From: an uncultured Prevotella sp.
GTDB taxonomy: Bacteria; Bacteroidota; Bacteroidia; Bacteroidales; Bacteroidaceae
Assembly: GCA_905234355.1 (NCBI GenBank)
Contig: CAJOHP010000003.1
Span: forward strand, 1-29,671
Direction of reading: 5' to 3'
Length of the DNA stretch: 29,671 nt
Below are positions 22,888 to 29,671 of this stretch, piece after piece. Positions within the stretch are counted from its first letter, which is position 1, and every line of letters begins with the position of its first letter. Position numbers and translations under genes: made by a program. The notes beneath the pieces were generated by a model. The model worked only from the letters and a program-made list of their open reading frames with translations, was not told the origin of the DNA and did no database searches.

Positions 22888-24117
22888 ATGAAAAAACTTT
22901 TGACGTTGGCCCTGATGGCAGCAGCTGCCACCACAGCCTTTTCGCAAGAAGCACTTGTGAAAGAAGCAAAGAAACTGCTGGGAAAGGGCGAGTTTGCCCA
23001 GGCACGCACCACCCTCGCCCCCGCACTCACCTCGGCTGAGACTGAGGACAAGGCCGAAGCATGGAATCTGAAGAGTGACATAGACTATCAAGAGTTTGTC
23101 AAGATAAGCGAGGCTGCCTCCAAGGGCGAAGCCGCTGACTCCATGCAGCTCTTCCGCTGCGCCATCGATGCATGGAAGGCTGCCCTGGAGTGCGACAAGT
23201 ATGACCAGCAGCCCGATGCCAAGGGCAAGGTGAAGATAAAATACCGCCAGGAGCTCCAGAACCGATTCAAGACTCATGGCGTGGCCCTCGTACAGGCAGG
23301 ACAGTATCTCTACAACAAGAAGCAGAACGCTGCTGCACTCGAGGCATGGAAGTCATACGTCGATATGGGCAAGACATCCGTCTTCGAGGGAGTGAAGGAC
23401 TTCCCTGTCGATCCCTTCTACAACGACATCGTCTACTACACCGCCTTCCTGGCCTATCAGGAGAAGAACTACAGCGATGCCATCAAGTATGCCACCATCC
23501 TCTCTCAGGTGCCTGAGCAGGCCGAGCAGGCTGGCGAGATACTGCTCTTCGCCAAGAAAGACAACTGCAAGACACATGAGGACACCCTGGCCTTCATCAA
23601 CGAGCTGAAGGAGCTGCACAAGGCACACCCCGAGGTGCAGCGCTACTACAACATGCTGCAGGAGCACTACACACGCTCGGGCGACATGGCTGCACTCCTG
23701 GCATGGGCCAATGAGGAGGTGGCGCTCAATGCGCAGAACAAGACCGCATGGTTTCTCAAGGGCTATGCACTCATGCAGCAGGAGAAATGGGACGACGCCG
23801 TCGAGGCCTTCAAGAAGTGCAACGAGATAGACCCCGAATACACTGAGGGCTACTTCAATACGGGCGTCTGCCTCAACTCCAAGGCACGTGAGCTACAGGA
23901 CAAACTGGCCGACAAGAACACGGGCACCATCTCCAAGGTGAACTTCGAGAAGGTCAAGGCCGTGTTGGCCGAGTCGAAGGGATTCCTCGAGAAGGCCCGC
24001 GAGCTCGACCCCAACCGCGAGAAATGCAACTGGGCTTACCCTCTCTGGCAGGTCTACTATGCCTTGGGCGACACGGCTAACGCCGACGCCATGGAGAAAC
24101 TCAACAATCAGCGATAA
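22888..24117 (+). CDS. Exported TPR protein (first of tandem pair)
   Basis: This is a 409-aa protein with a signal peptide (MKKLLTLALMAAAATTAFSQ) followed by alpha-helical repeats, so it is probably periplasmic or envelope-attached. I chose ATG 22888 over an upstream in-frame start inside gyrA because the signal peptide begins there. Clear tetratricopeptide-like units include GKGEFAQARTTLAPAL near the N-terminus and KTAWFLKGYALMQQEKWDDAVEAFKKCNEIDPEYTEGYFNTG at about 285-326 (shown as one TPR and the start of the next). No catalytic motif is visible, and a scaffolding or partner-binding role is the usual inference. It lies 28 bp after gyrA and 48 bp before a diverged paralogue. Confidence 0.85.
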   Translation: MKKLLTLALMAAAATTAFSQEALVKEAKKLLGKGEFAQARTTLAPALTSAETEDKAEAWNLKSDIDYQEFVKISEAASKGEAADSMQLFRCAIDAWKAALECDKYDQQPDAKGKVKIKYRQELQNRFKTHGVALVQAGQYLYNKKQNAAALEAWKSYVDMGKTSVFEGVKDFPVDPFYNDIVYYTAFLAYQEKNYSDAIKYATILSQVPEQAEQAGEILLFAKKDNCKTHEDTLAFINELKELHKAHPEVQRYYNMLQEHYTRSGDMAALLAWANEEVALNAQNKTAWFLKGYALMQQEKWDDAVEAFKKCNEIDPEYTEGYFNTGVCLNSKARELQDKLADKNTGTISKVNFEKVKAVLAESKGFLEKARELDPNREKCNWAYPLWQVYYALGDTANADAMEKLNNQR

Positions 24118-24165
24118 CCCATTGTGCCATGCGATTCCGTCGCATGGAATAAAAGAATAACAGAT

Positions 24166-25368
24166 ATGCAACAGCAACACCATCACGTCGTTGCCTTGCT
24201 TCTTCTACTATTGATAACACCGTGTCTGGCTGGGGCTCAGAAAAAAGAGCTCAGCCAGGCACAGGCGTATATAAAGAGCGGCAAAGACCTGGACAAAGCT
24301 GAAAAGCTGATGACCGACCTGCTCTCCAAGAACGCCGAAAACCGGGCGAACAAGAAAATCCACCTGACCCTGTGCGAAGCCGTGGGCAAACAGTATGAGC
24401 AGGCCAACGAGCGGCTCTATCTCAAACAGAAACAAGACACTGCAGCCTTCTTTGCCCTCGTCAGAAAGATGTTTCTCCTGTTCGAGACACTCGACTCCGT
24501 CGACATGCAACCCGACAAGAACGGCCGGGTAAACATAGAGTACAGGGCCTACCATGCAGCACGGCTGATGCCATTGCGGTCAAATCTCTATAACGGTGGC
24601 ATCTACTTCGTGCGCCACAACGACCTGCGGCAGGCCCTCGGCTACTTCGAGACCTACATTGACTGCCAGCGGCAGCCCCTCTTCACAGGAAACGACTTCC
24701 TCCATAGCGACCCACGCATGGTCGAGGCTGCCTACTGGTCCACCTACTGCGGCTACAGACTCAGCGACCCTGTCATCACCCTGCGCCACAGGACCCTGGC
24801 ACTGCGCGACTCGGCCAAGGCTCCATACACACTGATGTATGTGGCCGAAGCGCGCCGCTGGCTCAGCGACAACGAGCTCTATCTGGCAACGCTTGAGACA
24901 GGATTCAGCCGCTTCCCCACATCCCTTTACTTCTTCACACGGCTCATGGACGAATACAATAGTCGGCAGCGATATGACAAGGCGCTGGAAATAGCCGACA
25001 CAGCACTGGCAGCCGACAGCACGAGCATGCTCTTCCTTTATGCCAAGAGCACGGCACTGCTCAGCCTGCAGCGCTACGAAGAGTCTATCGCCATTAGCGA
25101 CCGGCTCATCAGTCTGTGCGACACCTTGGCGGCACCCTATATGAATGCGGGGACGGCCTATATCAACATAGCCATGAACCTACATCCCCGCAAAGACAAA
25201 AAACGCATGCGGAGCACCTATCAGAAAGCCCGCACCTATGTGGAACGATACAGGCAGCTGGCCCCCGACGACAAGCAGAAGTGGGCACCCGCACTCTACC
25301 GCATATACCTCAATCTGAACATGGGGCGGCAGTTCGACGAGATAGACCGCCTGCTGAACAACCAATAG
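24166..25368 (+). CDS. Exported TPR protein (second of tandem pair)
   Basis: This is a 400-aa helical-repeat protein with an N-terminal signal sequence (about 1-24: a His/Gln-rich start, then VVALLLLLLITPCLAGA). It is a distant paralogue of the preceding gene. Shared landmarks are QPDKNGRVNIEYR here versus QPDAKGKVKIKYR there, YFETYIDCQRQPLF versus WKSYVDMGKTSVF, and the common ending (ALYRIYLNLNMGRQFDEID ... LLNNQ versus LWQVYYALGDTANADAM ... LNNQR). TPR-like helices are weaker than in the first copy but visible (RYDKALEIADTALAADSTSMLFLYAKSTA, given in two parts of one repeat). No enzyme signature is seen. folD starts 19 bp downstream. Confidence 0.8.
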   Translation: MQQQHHHVVALLLLLLITPCLAGAQKKELSQAQAYIKSGKDLDKAEKLMTDLLSKNAENRANKKIHLTLCEAVGKQYEQANERLYLKQKQDTAAFFALVRKMFLLFETLDSVDMQPDKNGRVNIEYRAYHAARLMPLRSNLYNGGIYFVRHNDLRQALGYFETYIDCQRQPLFTGNDFLHSDPRMVEAAYWSTYCGYRLSDPVITLRHRTLALRDSAKAPYTLMYVAEARRWLSDNELYLATLETGFSRFPTSLYFFTRLMDEYNSRQRYDKALEIADTALAADSTSMLFLYAKSTALLSLQRYEESIAISDRLISLCDTLAAPYMNAGTAYINIAMNLHPRKDKKRMRSTYQKARTYVERYRQLAPDDKQKWAPALYRIYLNLNMGRQFDEIDRLLNNQ

Positions 25369-25387
25369 TACACCAACCACCAACGAT

Positions 25388-26260
25388 ATGCAACTTATAG
25401 ACGGAAAAGCCACCGCAGCAGCCATCAAGGCCGAGATAGCCGCGGAAGTGAAAGAAATAGTGGCCAACGGAGGCAAGCAGCCCCACCTGGCTGCTGTGCT
25501 CGTGGGACACGACGGGGGCAGCGAGACCTATGTGAAGAACAAAGTGCTGGCGTGCCAGGCCTGCGGCTTCCAAAGCACACTCATACGCTATGAGGACGAC
25601 GTGACCGAGGATGAACTGCTCGCCTGTGTCGGCAGGCTCAACGCCGACGACAGCGTCGACGGATTCATCGTGCAGCTGCCACTGCCCAGACACATCGATG
25701 AGCAGAAAATCATAGAAGCCATCGACTACCGGAAGGATGTCGACGGATTCCATCCCATCAACGTGGGGCGTATGGCCATCGGACTGCCCTGCTTCATCTC
25801 GGCCACACCGCTCGGCATCATCACCCTGCTGCAGCGATATGGCATAGAGACCAGCGGAAAGAAATGCGTCATACTCGGCCGATCCAACATCGTAGGGAAA
25901 CCCATGGCACAGCTCATGATGCAGAAACAGTATGGCGATGCCACTGTCACCGTTTGCCACTCAAGGTCGAAAACACTCAAGGACGAGTGTCGGCAGGCCG
26001 ACATCATCATTGCGGCTATCGGACAGCCCGACTTCGTCACGGCCGACATGGTCAAGGAGGGGGCTGTGGTCATCGATGTGGGCACGACGAGAGTGCCCGA
26101 CAGCTCAAGGAAGAGCGGATACCGGCTCAATGGTGACGTGAAGTTCGACGAGGTGGCGCCTAAGTGCGCCTTCATCACCCCAGTGCCAGGCGGCGTGGGA
26201 CCCATGACCATCTGTTCGCTGATGAAGAACACCCTTGCAGCTGCCAAGCGATGCTGGTAG
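25388..26260 (+). CDS. folD: Bifunctional methylenetetrahydrofolate dehydrogenase / methenyl-THF cyclohydrolase
   Basis: This cytoplasmic enzyme of one-carbon metabolism oxidises 5,10-methylene-THF with NADP and hydrolyses methenyl-THF to 10-formyl-THF. Length is 290 aa, as usual. The catalytic Lys sits in SETYVKNKVLACQACGF (about 36-52). The substrate site shows VDGFIVQLPLPRHID and DVDGFHPINVGRM. The Rossmann fold includes CVILGRSNIVGKPMAQLM, and the closing signature PVPGGVGPMTICSL is intact. It follows the TPR pair with 19 bp between and precedes the DUF1846 gene by 51 bp, all on the plus strand, so it may sit in a longer transcript. The start ATG 25388 gives the normal family N-terminus (MQLIDGKATAAAIK). 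Confidence 0.96.
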   Translation: MQLIDGKATAAAIKAEIAAEVKEIVANGGKQPHLAAVLVGHDGGSETYVKNKVLACQACGFQSTLIRYEDDVTEDELLACVGRLNADDSVDGFIVQLPLPRHIDEQKIIEAIDYRKDVDGFHPINVGRMAIGLPCFISATPLGIITLLQRYGIETSGKKCVILGRSNIVGKPMAQLMMQKQYGDATVTVCHSRSKTLKDECRQADIIIAAIGQPDFVTADMVKEGAVVIDVGTTRVPDSSRKSGYRLNGDVKFDEVAPKCAFITPVPGGVGPMTICSLMKNTLAAAKRCW

Positions 26261-26311
26261 TGTGCGTATGCCATAGAAGCTAACGTCACAATACAAACAC
26301 AGACACAGCAG

Positions 26312-27775
26312 ATGAAAATAGGATTCGACAACGAGAAATACCTGAAGATACAGTCGGAGCACATCAAGGAGCGTATAGCTCAGTTCGATGGCAAACTCTA
26401 TCTCGAGCTGGGCGGCAAGCTCTTCGACGACCACCACGCCTCCCGCGTGTTGCCGGGATTCAGGCCCGACAGCAAGCTGCGCATGTTTGCCCAGCTGCGC
26501 GACCAACTAGAGATTGTCATCGTGGTGAGTGCTGAGGACATAGAGAAAAACAAGGTGAGGGCCGACCTGGGCATCACCTACGACGAGGATGTGCTACGCC
26601 TGCGCGACGAGTTCATGCAGCGCGACTTCATGGTCGGCTCAGTCGTCATCACCCACTATAACGGACAGCATGCCGCCGACGCCTTCCGCCACCGGCTCGA
26701 GCGCCTCGGCATCAGGTCCTATGTCCACTACCTCATCGATGGCTATCCGCACAATGTGGAGCTCATAGCCTCCGACAACGGCTTCGGAAAGAACGACTTT
26801 GTCGAGACCACGCGCGAGCTCGTCATCGTCACAGCGCCGGGACCGGGCAGCGGCAAGATGGCAGTATGCCTCTCGCAGCTCTACAACGAAAACCAAAGGG
26901 GCGTCAGGGCCGGCTATGCCAAGTTTGAGACCTTCCCCGTGTGGAACCTACCACTGAAGCACCCCGTCAATATAGCCTACGAGGCGGCCACCGCCGACCT
27001 GAACGACGTGAACATGATAGACCCCTTCCACCTGGAGGCATACGACAAGATAGCCGTCAACTACAATCGAGACATTGAGATATTCCCTGTGCTTAATGCG
27101 CTCTTCGAAGGCATCTATGGAGGCAGCCCCTACAAGTCGCCCACCGATATGGGCGTCAACATGGTGGGTTTCTGTATCTCCGACGACGAGGCGTGCTGCC
27201 AGGCCAGCCGCGACGAGATTATACGCCGCTACTACGATGCCACCAACAAACTGGCCGACGGAGCCGACAGCGAGGCCGAGGTGCACAAGATACAGTTGCT
27301 CTTCAACCAGGCCAAGATCACTACGGCCTACAGGCGCGTCACCGTGGCTGCCACTGCCAAGAAGGAGCTCAGCGGCCACACCGCTTCGGCCATCGAACTC
27401 GACGACGGCAGCATCATCACCGCCAAGAGCAGTCCGCTGCTGGGATGTAGCGCCGCACTGCTGCTCAATGCTACCAAGCATCTGGCCGGCATAGACCATC
27501 AGGTCAAGCTCATACCGCAAAGCATCATAGAGCCCGTGCAGAAGACCAAGACAGAGTATCTCGGGGCACGCAATCCCAGGCTGCACACCGACGAGGTGCT
27601 CGTAGCACTGAGCGTACTCTCTCAGACAGATGACAACTGCCGAAGGGCACTCGAACAGCTGCCCCTGCTCAGAGGCTGCCAGGTGCACTCCACCGTGATG
27701 CTCAGTGAGGTGGACAGGAAAATATTCAAGAAGCTGGGATGCGGACTGACTTGCGACCCCGTCAAGAAGAAGTAA
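26312..27775 (+). CDS. DUF1846 (UPF0371) family protein
   Basis: This is a 487-aa soluble protein of the DUF1846/UPF0371 family, whose biological role is not established to my knowledge. The start MKIGFDNEKYLKIQSEHIKERI is the family N-terminus (22 residues, split as MKIGFDNEKYL and KIQSEHIKERI). A P-loop-like TAPGPGSGKMAVCLSQLY (about 171-188) suggests phosphate or nucleotide binding. Further conserved stretches are AKFETFPVWNLPLKHPVN, YNRDIEIFPVL and YKSPTDMGVNMVGF. There is no signal peptide. Only five bases separate its stop from the sugar-kinase ATG, and folD lies 51 bp upstream, so it probably shares a transcript with both. Intactness and length suggest a functional gene. Confidence 0.85.
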   Translation: MKIGFDNEKYLKIQSEHIKERIAQFDGKLYLELGGKLFDDHHASRVLPGFRPDSKLRMFAQLRDQLEIVIVVSAEDIEKNKVRADLGITYDEDVLRLRDEFMQRDFMVGSVVITHYNGQHAADAFRHRLERLGIRSYVHYLIDGYPHNVELIASDNGFGKNDFVETTRELVIVTAPGPGSGKMAVCLSQLYNENQRGVRAGYAKFETFPVWNLPLKHPVNIAYEAATADLNDVNMIDPFHLEAYDKIAVNYNRDIEIFPVLNALFEGIYGGSPYKSPTDMGVNMVGFCISDDEACCQASRDEIIRRYYDATNKLADGADSEAEVHKIQLLFNQAKITTAYRRVTVAATAKKELSGHTASAIELDDGSIITAKSSPLLGCSAALLLNATKHLAGIDHQVKLIPQSIIEPVQKTKTEYLGARNPRLHTDEVLVALSVLSQTDDNCRRALEQLPLLRGCQVHSTVMLSEVDRKIFKKLGCGLTCDPVKKK

Positions 27776-27780
27776 TAACA

Positions 27781-28839
27781 ATGAAACCAACACGAATTGT
27801 AACTTTCGGAGAACTGCTGCTGCGGTTTTCCAAGACACACGGCCTGCGTCTGACTCAGGGCGACACTTTTACCAGCAAGTACGGTGGCAGCGAGGCCAAT
27901 GTAGCCGTGTCGCTGGCCACGCTGGGCGATGAGGTGGAGTATATCACCCGTCTGCCCGACACACCTGTGGGCCATGCCGGTGCCATGCGCCTCTCGGAGC
28001 TGGGCGTAGACTGTCGGCGTGTGCTCTACGGCGGACGACGCATCGGTACCTATTACTATGAGGAGCCCGCAGGCATGCGACCGCCCAAGGTCATCTACGA
28101 CCGTCATGGCTCGGCCTACTCCGAGCTCGCACCCGGCATGATACCCTGGAGAGAGATACTGCGTGATGCCGCAGTGCTCCACGTGTCGGGCATTACGGCT
28201 GCCATCTCGCAGAACGCCGCCGATGCCACCTTCGAGGCACTCGACGTGGCCGACGAGATGGGAGTGTCCATATCCTTCGACATCAACTATCGGAAGAATC
28301 TATGGAAGTATGGGGCCGACCCGCGGCAGACCATCAGCCGCATGCTCGAGCGCTGCGACATGATGTTTGGCGACGCCATCGAGTTTGAGTGGCTCTGCCA
28401 GCGCAGCCAACCGCCCTTTACGGCCACCGACAGCCATTTCACCATGCAGATGGACGAGTATAGGGCGTGGTTCGATGAGATTCACGACCGCTTCCCACGC
28501 TGTCAGCACTGGCTCATGGGCATGCGCAATATGGTAGCTTCCAATCATCACACGCTCACTGCCCTGCTCTGGACCGAGGGCACCCTGCTACAGGCACCCA
28601 TACTCGATATCCCCGACGTGATAGACCCCGTGGGCGTAGGCGATGCCTTCATGGCCGGATTCCTGCACGCACGGGGCGCCTTTCCCCGCGACAAGCAGCG
28701 ACAGCTGGACTACGCCCTAGCCGCTGCAGCACTGAAAAACACTATCCCCGGCGACTTCAACCTCGCCTTCGACGATGAAATCATCGACGTGGTGACCCAT
28801 CAGCACAACATCCACACCCTCTACAAAACCACTATCTGA
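27781..28839 (+). CDS. PfkB-family sugar kinase, probable 2-keto-3-deoxygluconate kinase
   Basis: This is a 352-aa ribokinase/PfkB-family kinase that phosphorylates a sugar acid or sugar at the expense of ATP. ATG 27781 is chosen because MKPTRIVTFGELLLRFS is the standard family start; upstream in-frame starts lie within DUF1846. Substrate-side motifs are KYGGSEANVAVSLATLGDEV (about 37-56) and GTYYYEEPAGMRPPKVIYDR. FDINYRKNLW (about 162-171) is typical of KdgK-like members. The ATP/anion-hole signature DPVGVGDAFMAGFLHA (about 281-296) contains the catalytic Asp. KDG is the end product of pectin/uronate lyase pathways, consistent with the PL4 and DUF4861 genes in the window, but substrate assignment is inference. 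Fructokinase or another PfkB member cannot be excluded. Confidence 0.85.
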   Translation: MKPTRIVTFGELLLRFSKTHGLRLTQGDTFTSKYGGSEANVAVSLATLGDEVEYITRLPDTPVGHAGAMRLSELGVDCRRVLYGGRRIGTYYYEEPAGMRPPKVIYDRHGSAYSELAPGMIPWREILRDAAVLHVSGITAAISQNAADATFEALDVADEMGVSISFDINYRKNLWKYGADPRQTISRMLERCDMMFGDAIEFEWLCQRSQPPFTATDSHFTMQMDEYRAWFDEIHDRFPRCQHWLMGMRNMVASNHHTLTALLWTEGTLLQAPILDIPDVIDPVGVGDAFMAGFLHARGAFPRDKQRQLDYALAAAALKNTIPGDFNLAFDDEIIDVVTHQHNIHTLYKTTI

Positions 28840-28854
28840 CCCTTCACTTGCGCC

Positions 28855-29376
28855 ATGGCCATCACGATACTTTCTGCTGTCATAGCCCTGCTCGCAGGTC
28901 TGACCATCGGCTGGTTCTGGGGGCGTAGTCGCCTGCAGACAGTGATGGGCCGGCGTCTCACAGAGCTCACCGCCAGCCGCGATGTGTTTAAGTCGCAGCT
29001 TGCCATGATGGCTTCGCAGCGCGACGATGAGCGAAGACTCATGAAGCAGCAGATGGCCGAGCAGGCACGCCAGTATGAGCAGCGCTTCGCCCAGCAAAGC
29101 ACCCTCATGCAGCAGCAGATGCAGCAGCAGATGGCGCTGATAAAGGAACAGATGAATGCCGCGTCGGAGAAAATCCTACAGCACAGGCAACTGCAGCTCT
29201 CACAGGCCAACGAGCAGCAGCTCTCGGGCATACTCAACCCCCTGAAGGAAAGCATCCGGCTCATGCGCGAAGCAGTAGAGAAAAGCGACCGCGAACAGAC
29301 GGCCACCATGGAGCGCCTCGACGCCAGCATCAAGGAGAATCTGCGCCAGGCCCAGCAGGTGGGCGAGCGTGCCGAC
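28855..29376 (+). CDS. rmuC: RmuC N-terminal part (DNA recombination protein), cut by a junction
   Basis: ATG 28855, 15 bp after the kinase stop, begins an N-terminal membrane anchor (MAITILSAVIALLAGLTIGW) and then about 150 residues of Gln/Glu/Lys-rich coiled coil, as in RmuC, a nuclease-fold protein implicated in limiting inversions at repeats. The piece NPLKESIRLMREAVEKSDRE through IKENLRQAQQVGERAD (about residues 127-174) is typical of Bacteroidetes RmuC just before the catalytic domain, where the family usually continues with a Leu/Ala-Thr-rich segment. Here the sequence switches in frame to RecN at about 29376, so the nuclease domain is missing. I treat this as a chimeric contig end and not a genuine fusion. 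Confidence 0.8.
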
Positions 29377-29671
29377 ACCACCATGGTTCGCGAGGGTGCC
29401 GACCAGCTGGTCGTCGAGGGTCGTGTGATAGCGCCGGATGCCGACGACCCCGACGGTATCGTGGTGCGACGCAGTGTGAGCGCCGCCGGCCGCTCCCGCG
29501 TGGAGATCGACGGCCGCATGGCGAGCGTGCGCGAGCTCGCGGAGGCAGTGGGCACGCACGTGGACCTCTGCGGTCAGCACGAGCATCAGCGCCTGCTCAA
29601 CACGGCAACTCACATCGACCTGCTGGATGCCTACGCGGCCGACGACCTTGCCGCCCCGCTCGAGGCCTATG
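29377..29671 (+). CDS. recN: RecN internal fragment (DNA repair ATPase), probably from another organism
   Basis: From about 29377 the open frame encodes a RecN-like segment that runs off the window: TTMVREGADQLVVEGRV, then RSRVEIDGRMASVRELAE, then LCGQHEHQRLLN, which corresponds to the conserved GQHEHQ block of RecN, an SMC-like protein in double-strand break repair. The Walker A N-terminus of RecN is absent and there is no start codon of its own; it is simply continuous with the RmuC frame. GC content is visibly higher than in the upstream genes and codons are almost all G/C-ending. The style resembles high-GC actinobacterial (for example Coriobacteriia) RecN, which is an inference from appearance only. 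Confidence 0.75.

Noticed and set aside
21774..23081. Minus-strand open frame of 435 codons across the gyrA end and the first TPR gene
   Set aside because: It spans two well-supported plus-strand genes and their spacer, and its product is Val/His-rich shadow sequence.

Overview
The window reads as chromosome of a Bacteroidales bacterium, most likely Prevotella or a close relative. The evidence is a fused lpxC-fabZ gene, a BtuB-type TonB-dependent receptor with a Bacteroidetes-style extended signal peptide, a GldB-like lipoprotein, separate mutA and mutB genes, and several promoters of the Bacteroidetes type (TTTG, about 20 nt, TAnnTTTG) instead of E. coli -35/-10 boxes. Coding DNA is moderately GC-rich and spacers are AT-rich. 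Both ends look like contig ends. The left end is a partial coiled-coil reading frame beside a tRNA-Arg. The right end joins an RmuC N-terminus in frame to a piece of RecN that looks foreign, so a metagenomic assembly with a chimeric end is likely.

Layout. 1-910: a truncated minus-strand coiled-coil ORF (possibly phage tape-measure-like), tRNA-Arg(ACG) with its own promoter and terminator, and the leader of the next gene. 911-6019: a GH25 lysozyme lipoprotein with MORN-like repeats, RNase P RNA (rnpB), a YihY/BrkB membrane protein, and a PL4 rhamnogalacturonan lyase whose start codon overlaps the yihY stop. 6076-10203: mutA-mutB, the two subunits of B12-dependent methylmalonyl-CoA mutase, from one strong promoter and closed by a large hairpin. 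10335-12437 (minus): a convergent BtuB-like receptor, which places a B12 user beside a probable B12 importer. 12615-17215: a YpfJ-type zinc peptidase, an HD phosphohydrolase, lpxD and the lpxC/fabZ fusion; lpxA, normally next, is not there. 17341-19526: a divergent pair, GldB-like lipoprotein (minus) and DUF4861 protein (plus). 19527-20189: a repeat-rich spacer. 20190-28839: gyrA, two divergent tandem TPR paralogues, folD, a DUF1846 protein and a KdgK-type sugar kinase, all plus strand. 28855-end: the rmuC/recN chimera.

Functional links. PL4, DUF4861 and the 2-keto-3-deoxygluconate kinase candidate all fit pectin/uronate use, but they are dispersed and do not form a classic polysaccharide utilisation locus. 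MutAB supports the succinate-propionate route typical of the group. LpxD and LpxC/FabZ serve lipid A synthesis.

The most unusual structure is in the 663-bp spacer upstream of gyrA. Five 9-bp boxes of the form TA-N5-TA occur at an exact 22-bp period (19688, 19710, 19732, 19754, 19776). They are embedded in a 101-bp palindrome whose dyad centre is the middle of the third box. Nearby are a two-unit 22-bp tandem repeat and a separate perfect 22-bp inverted repeat. I do not recognise this element. It could be a structured mobile repeat or a protein-binding array.
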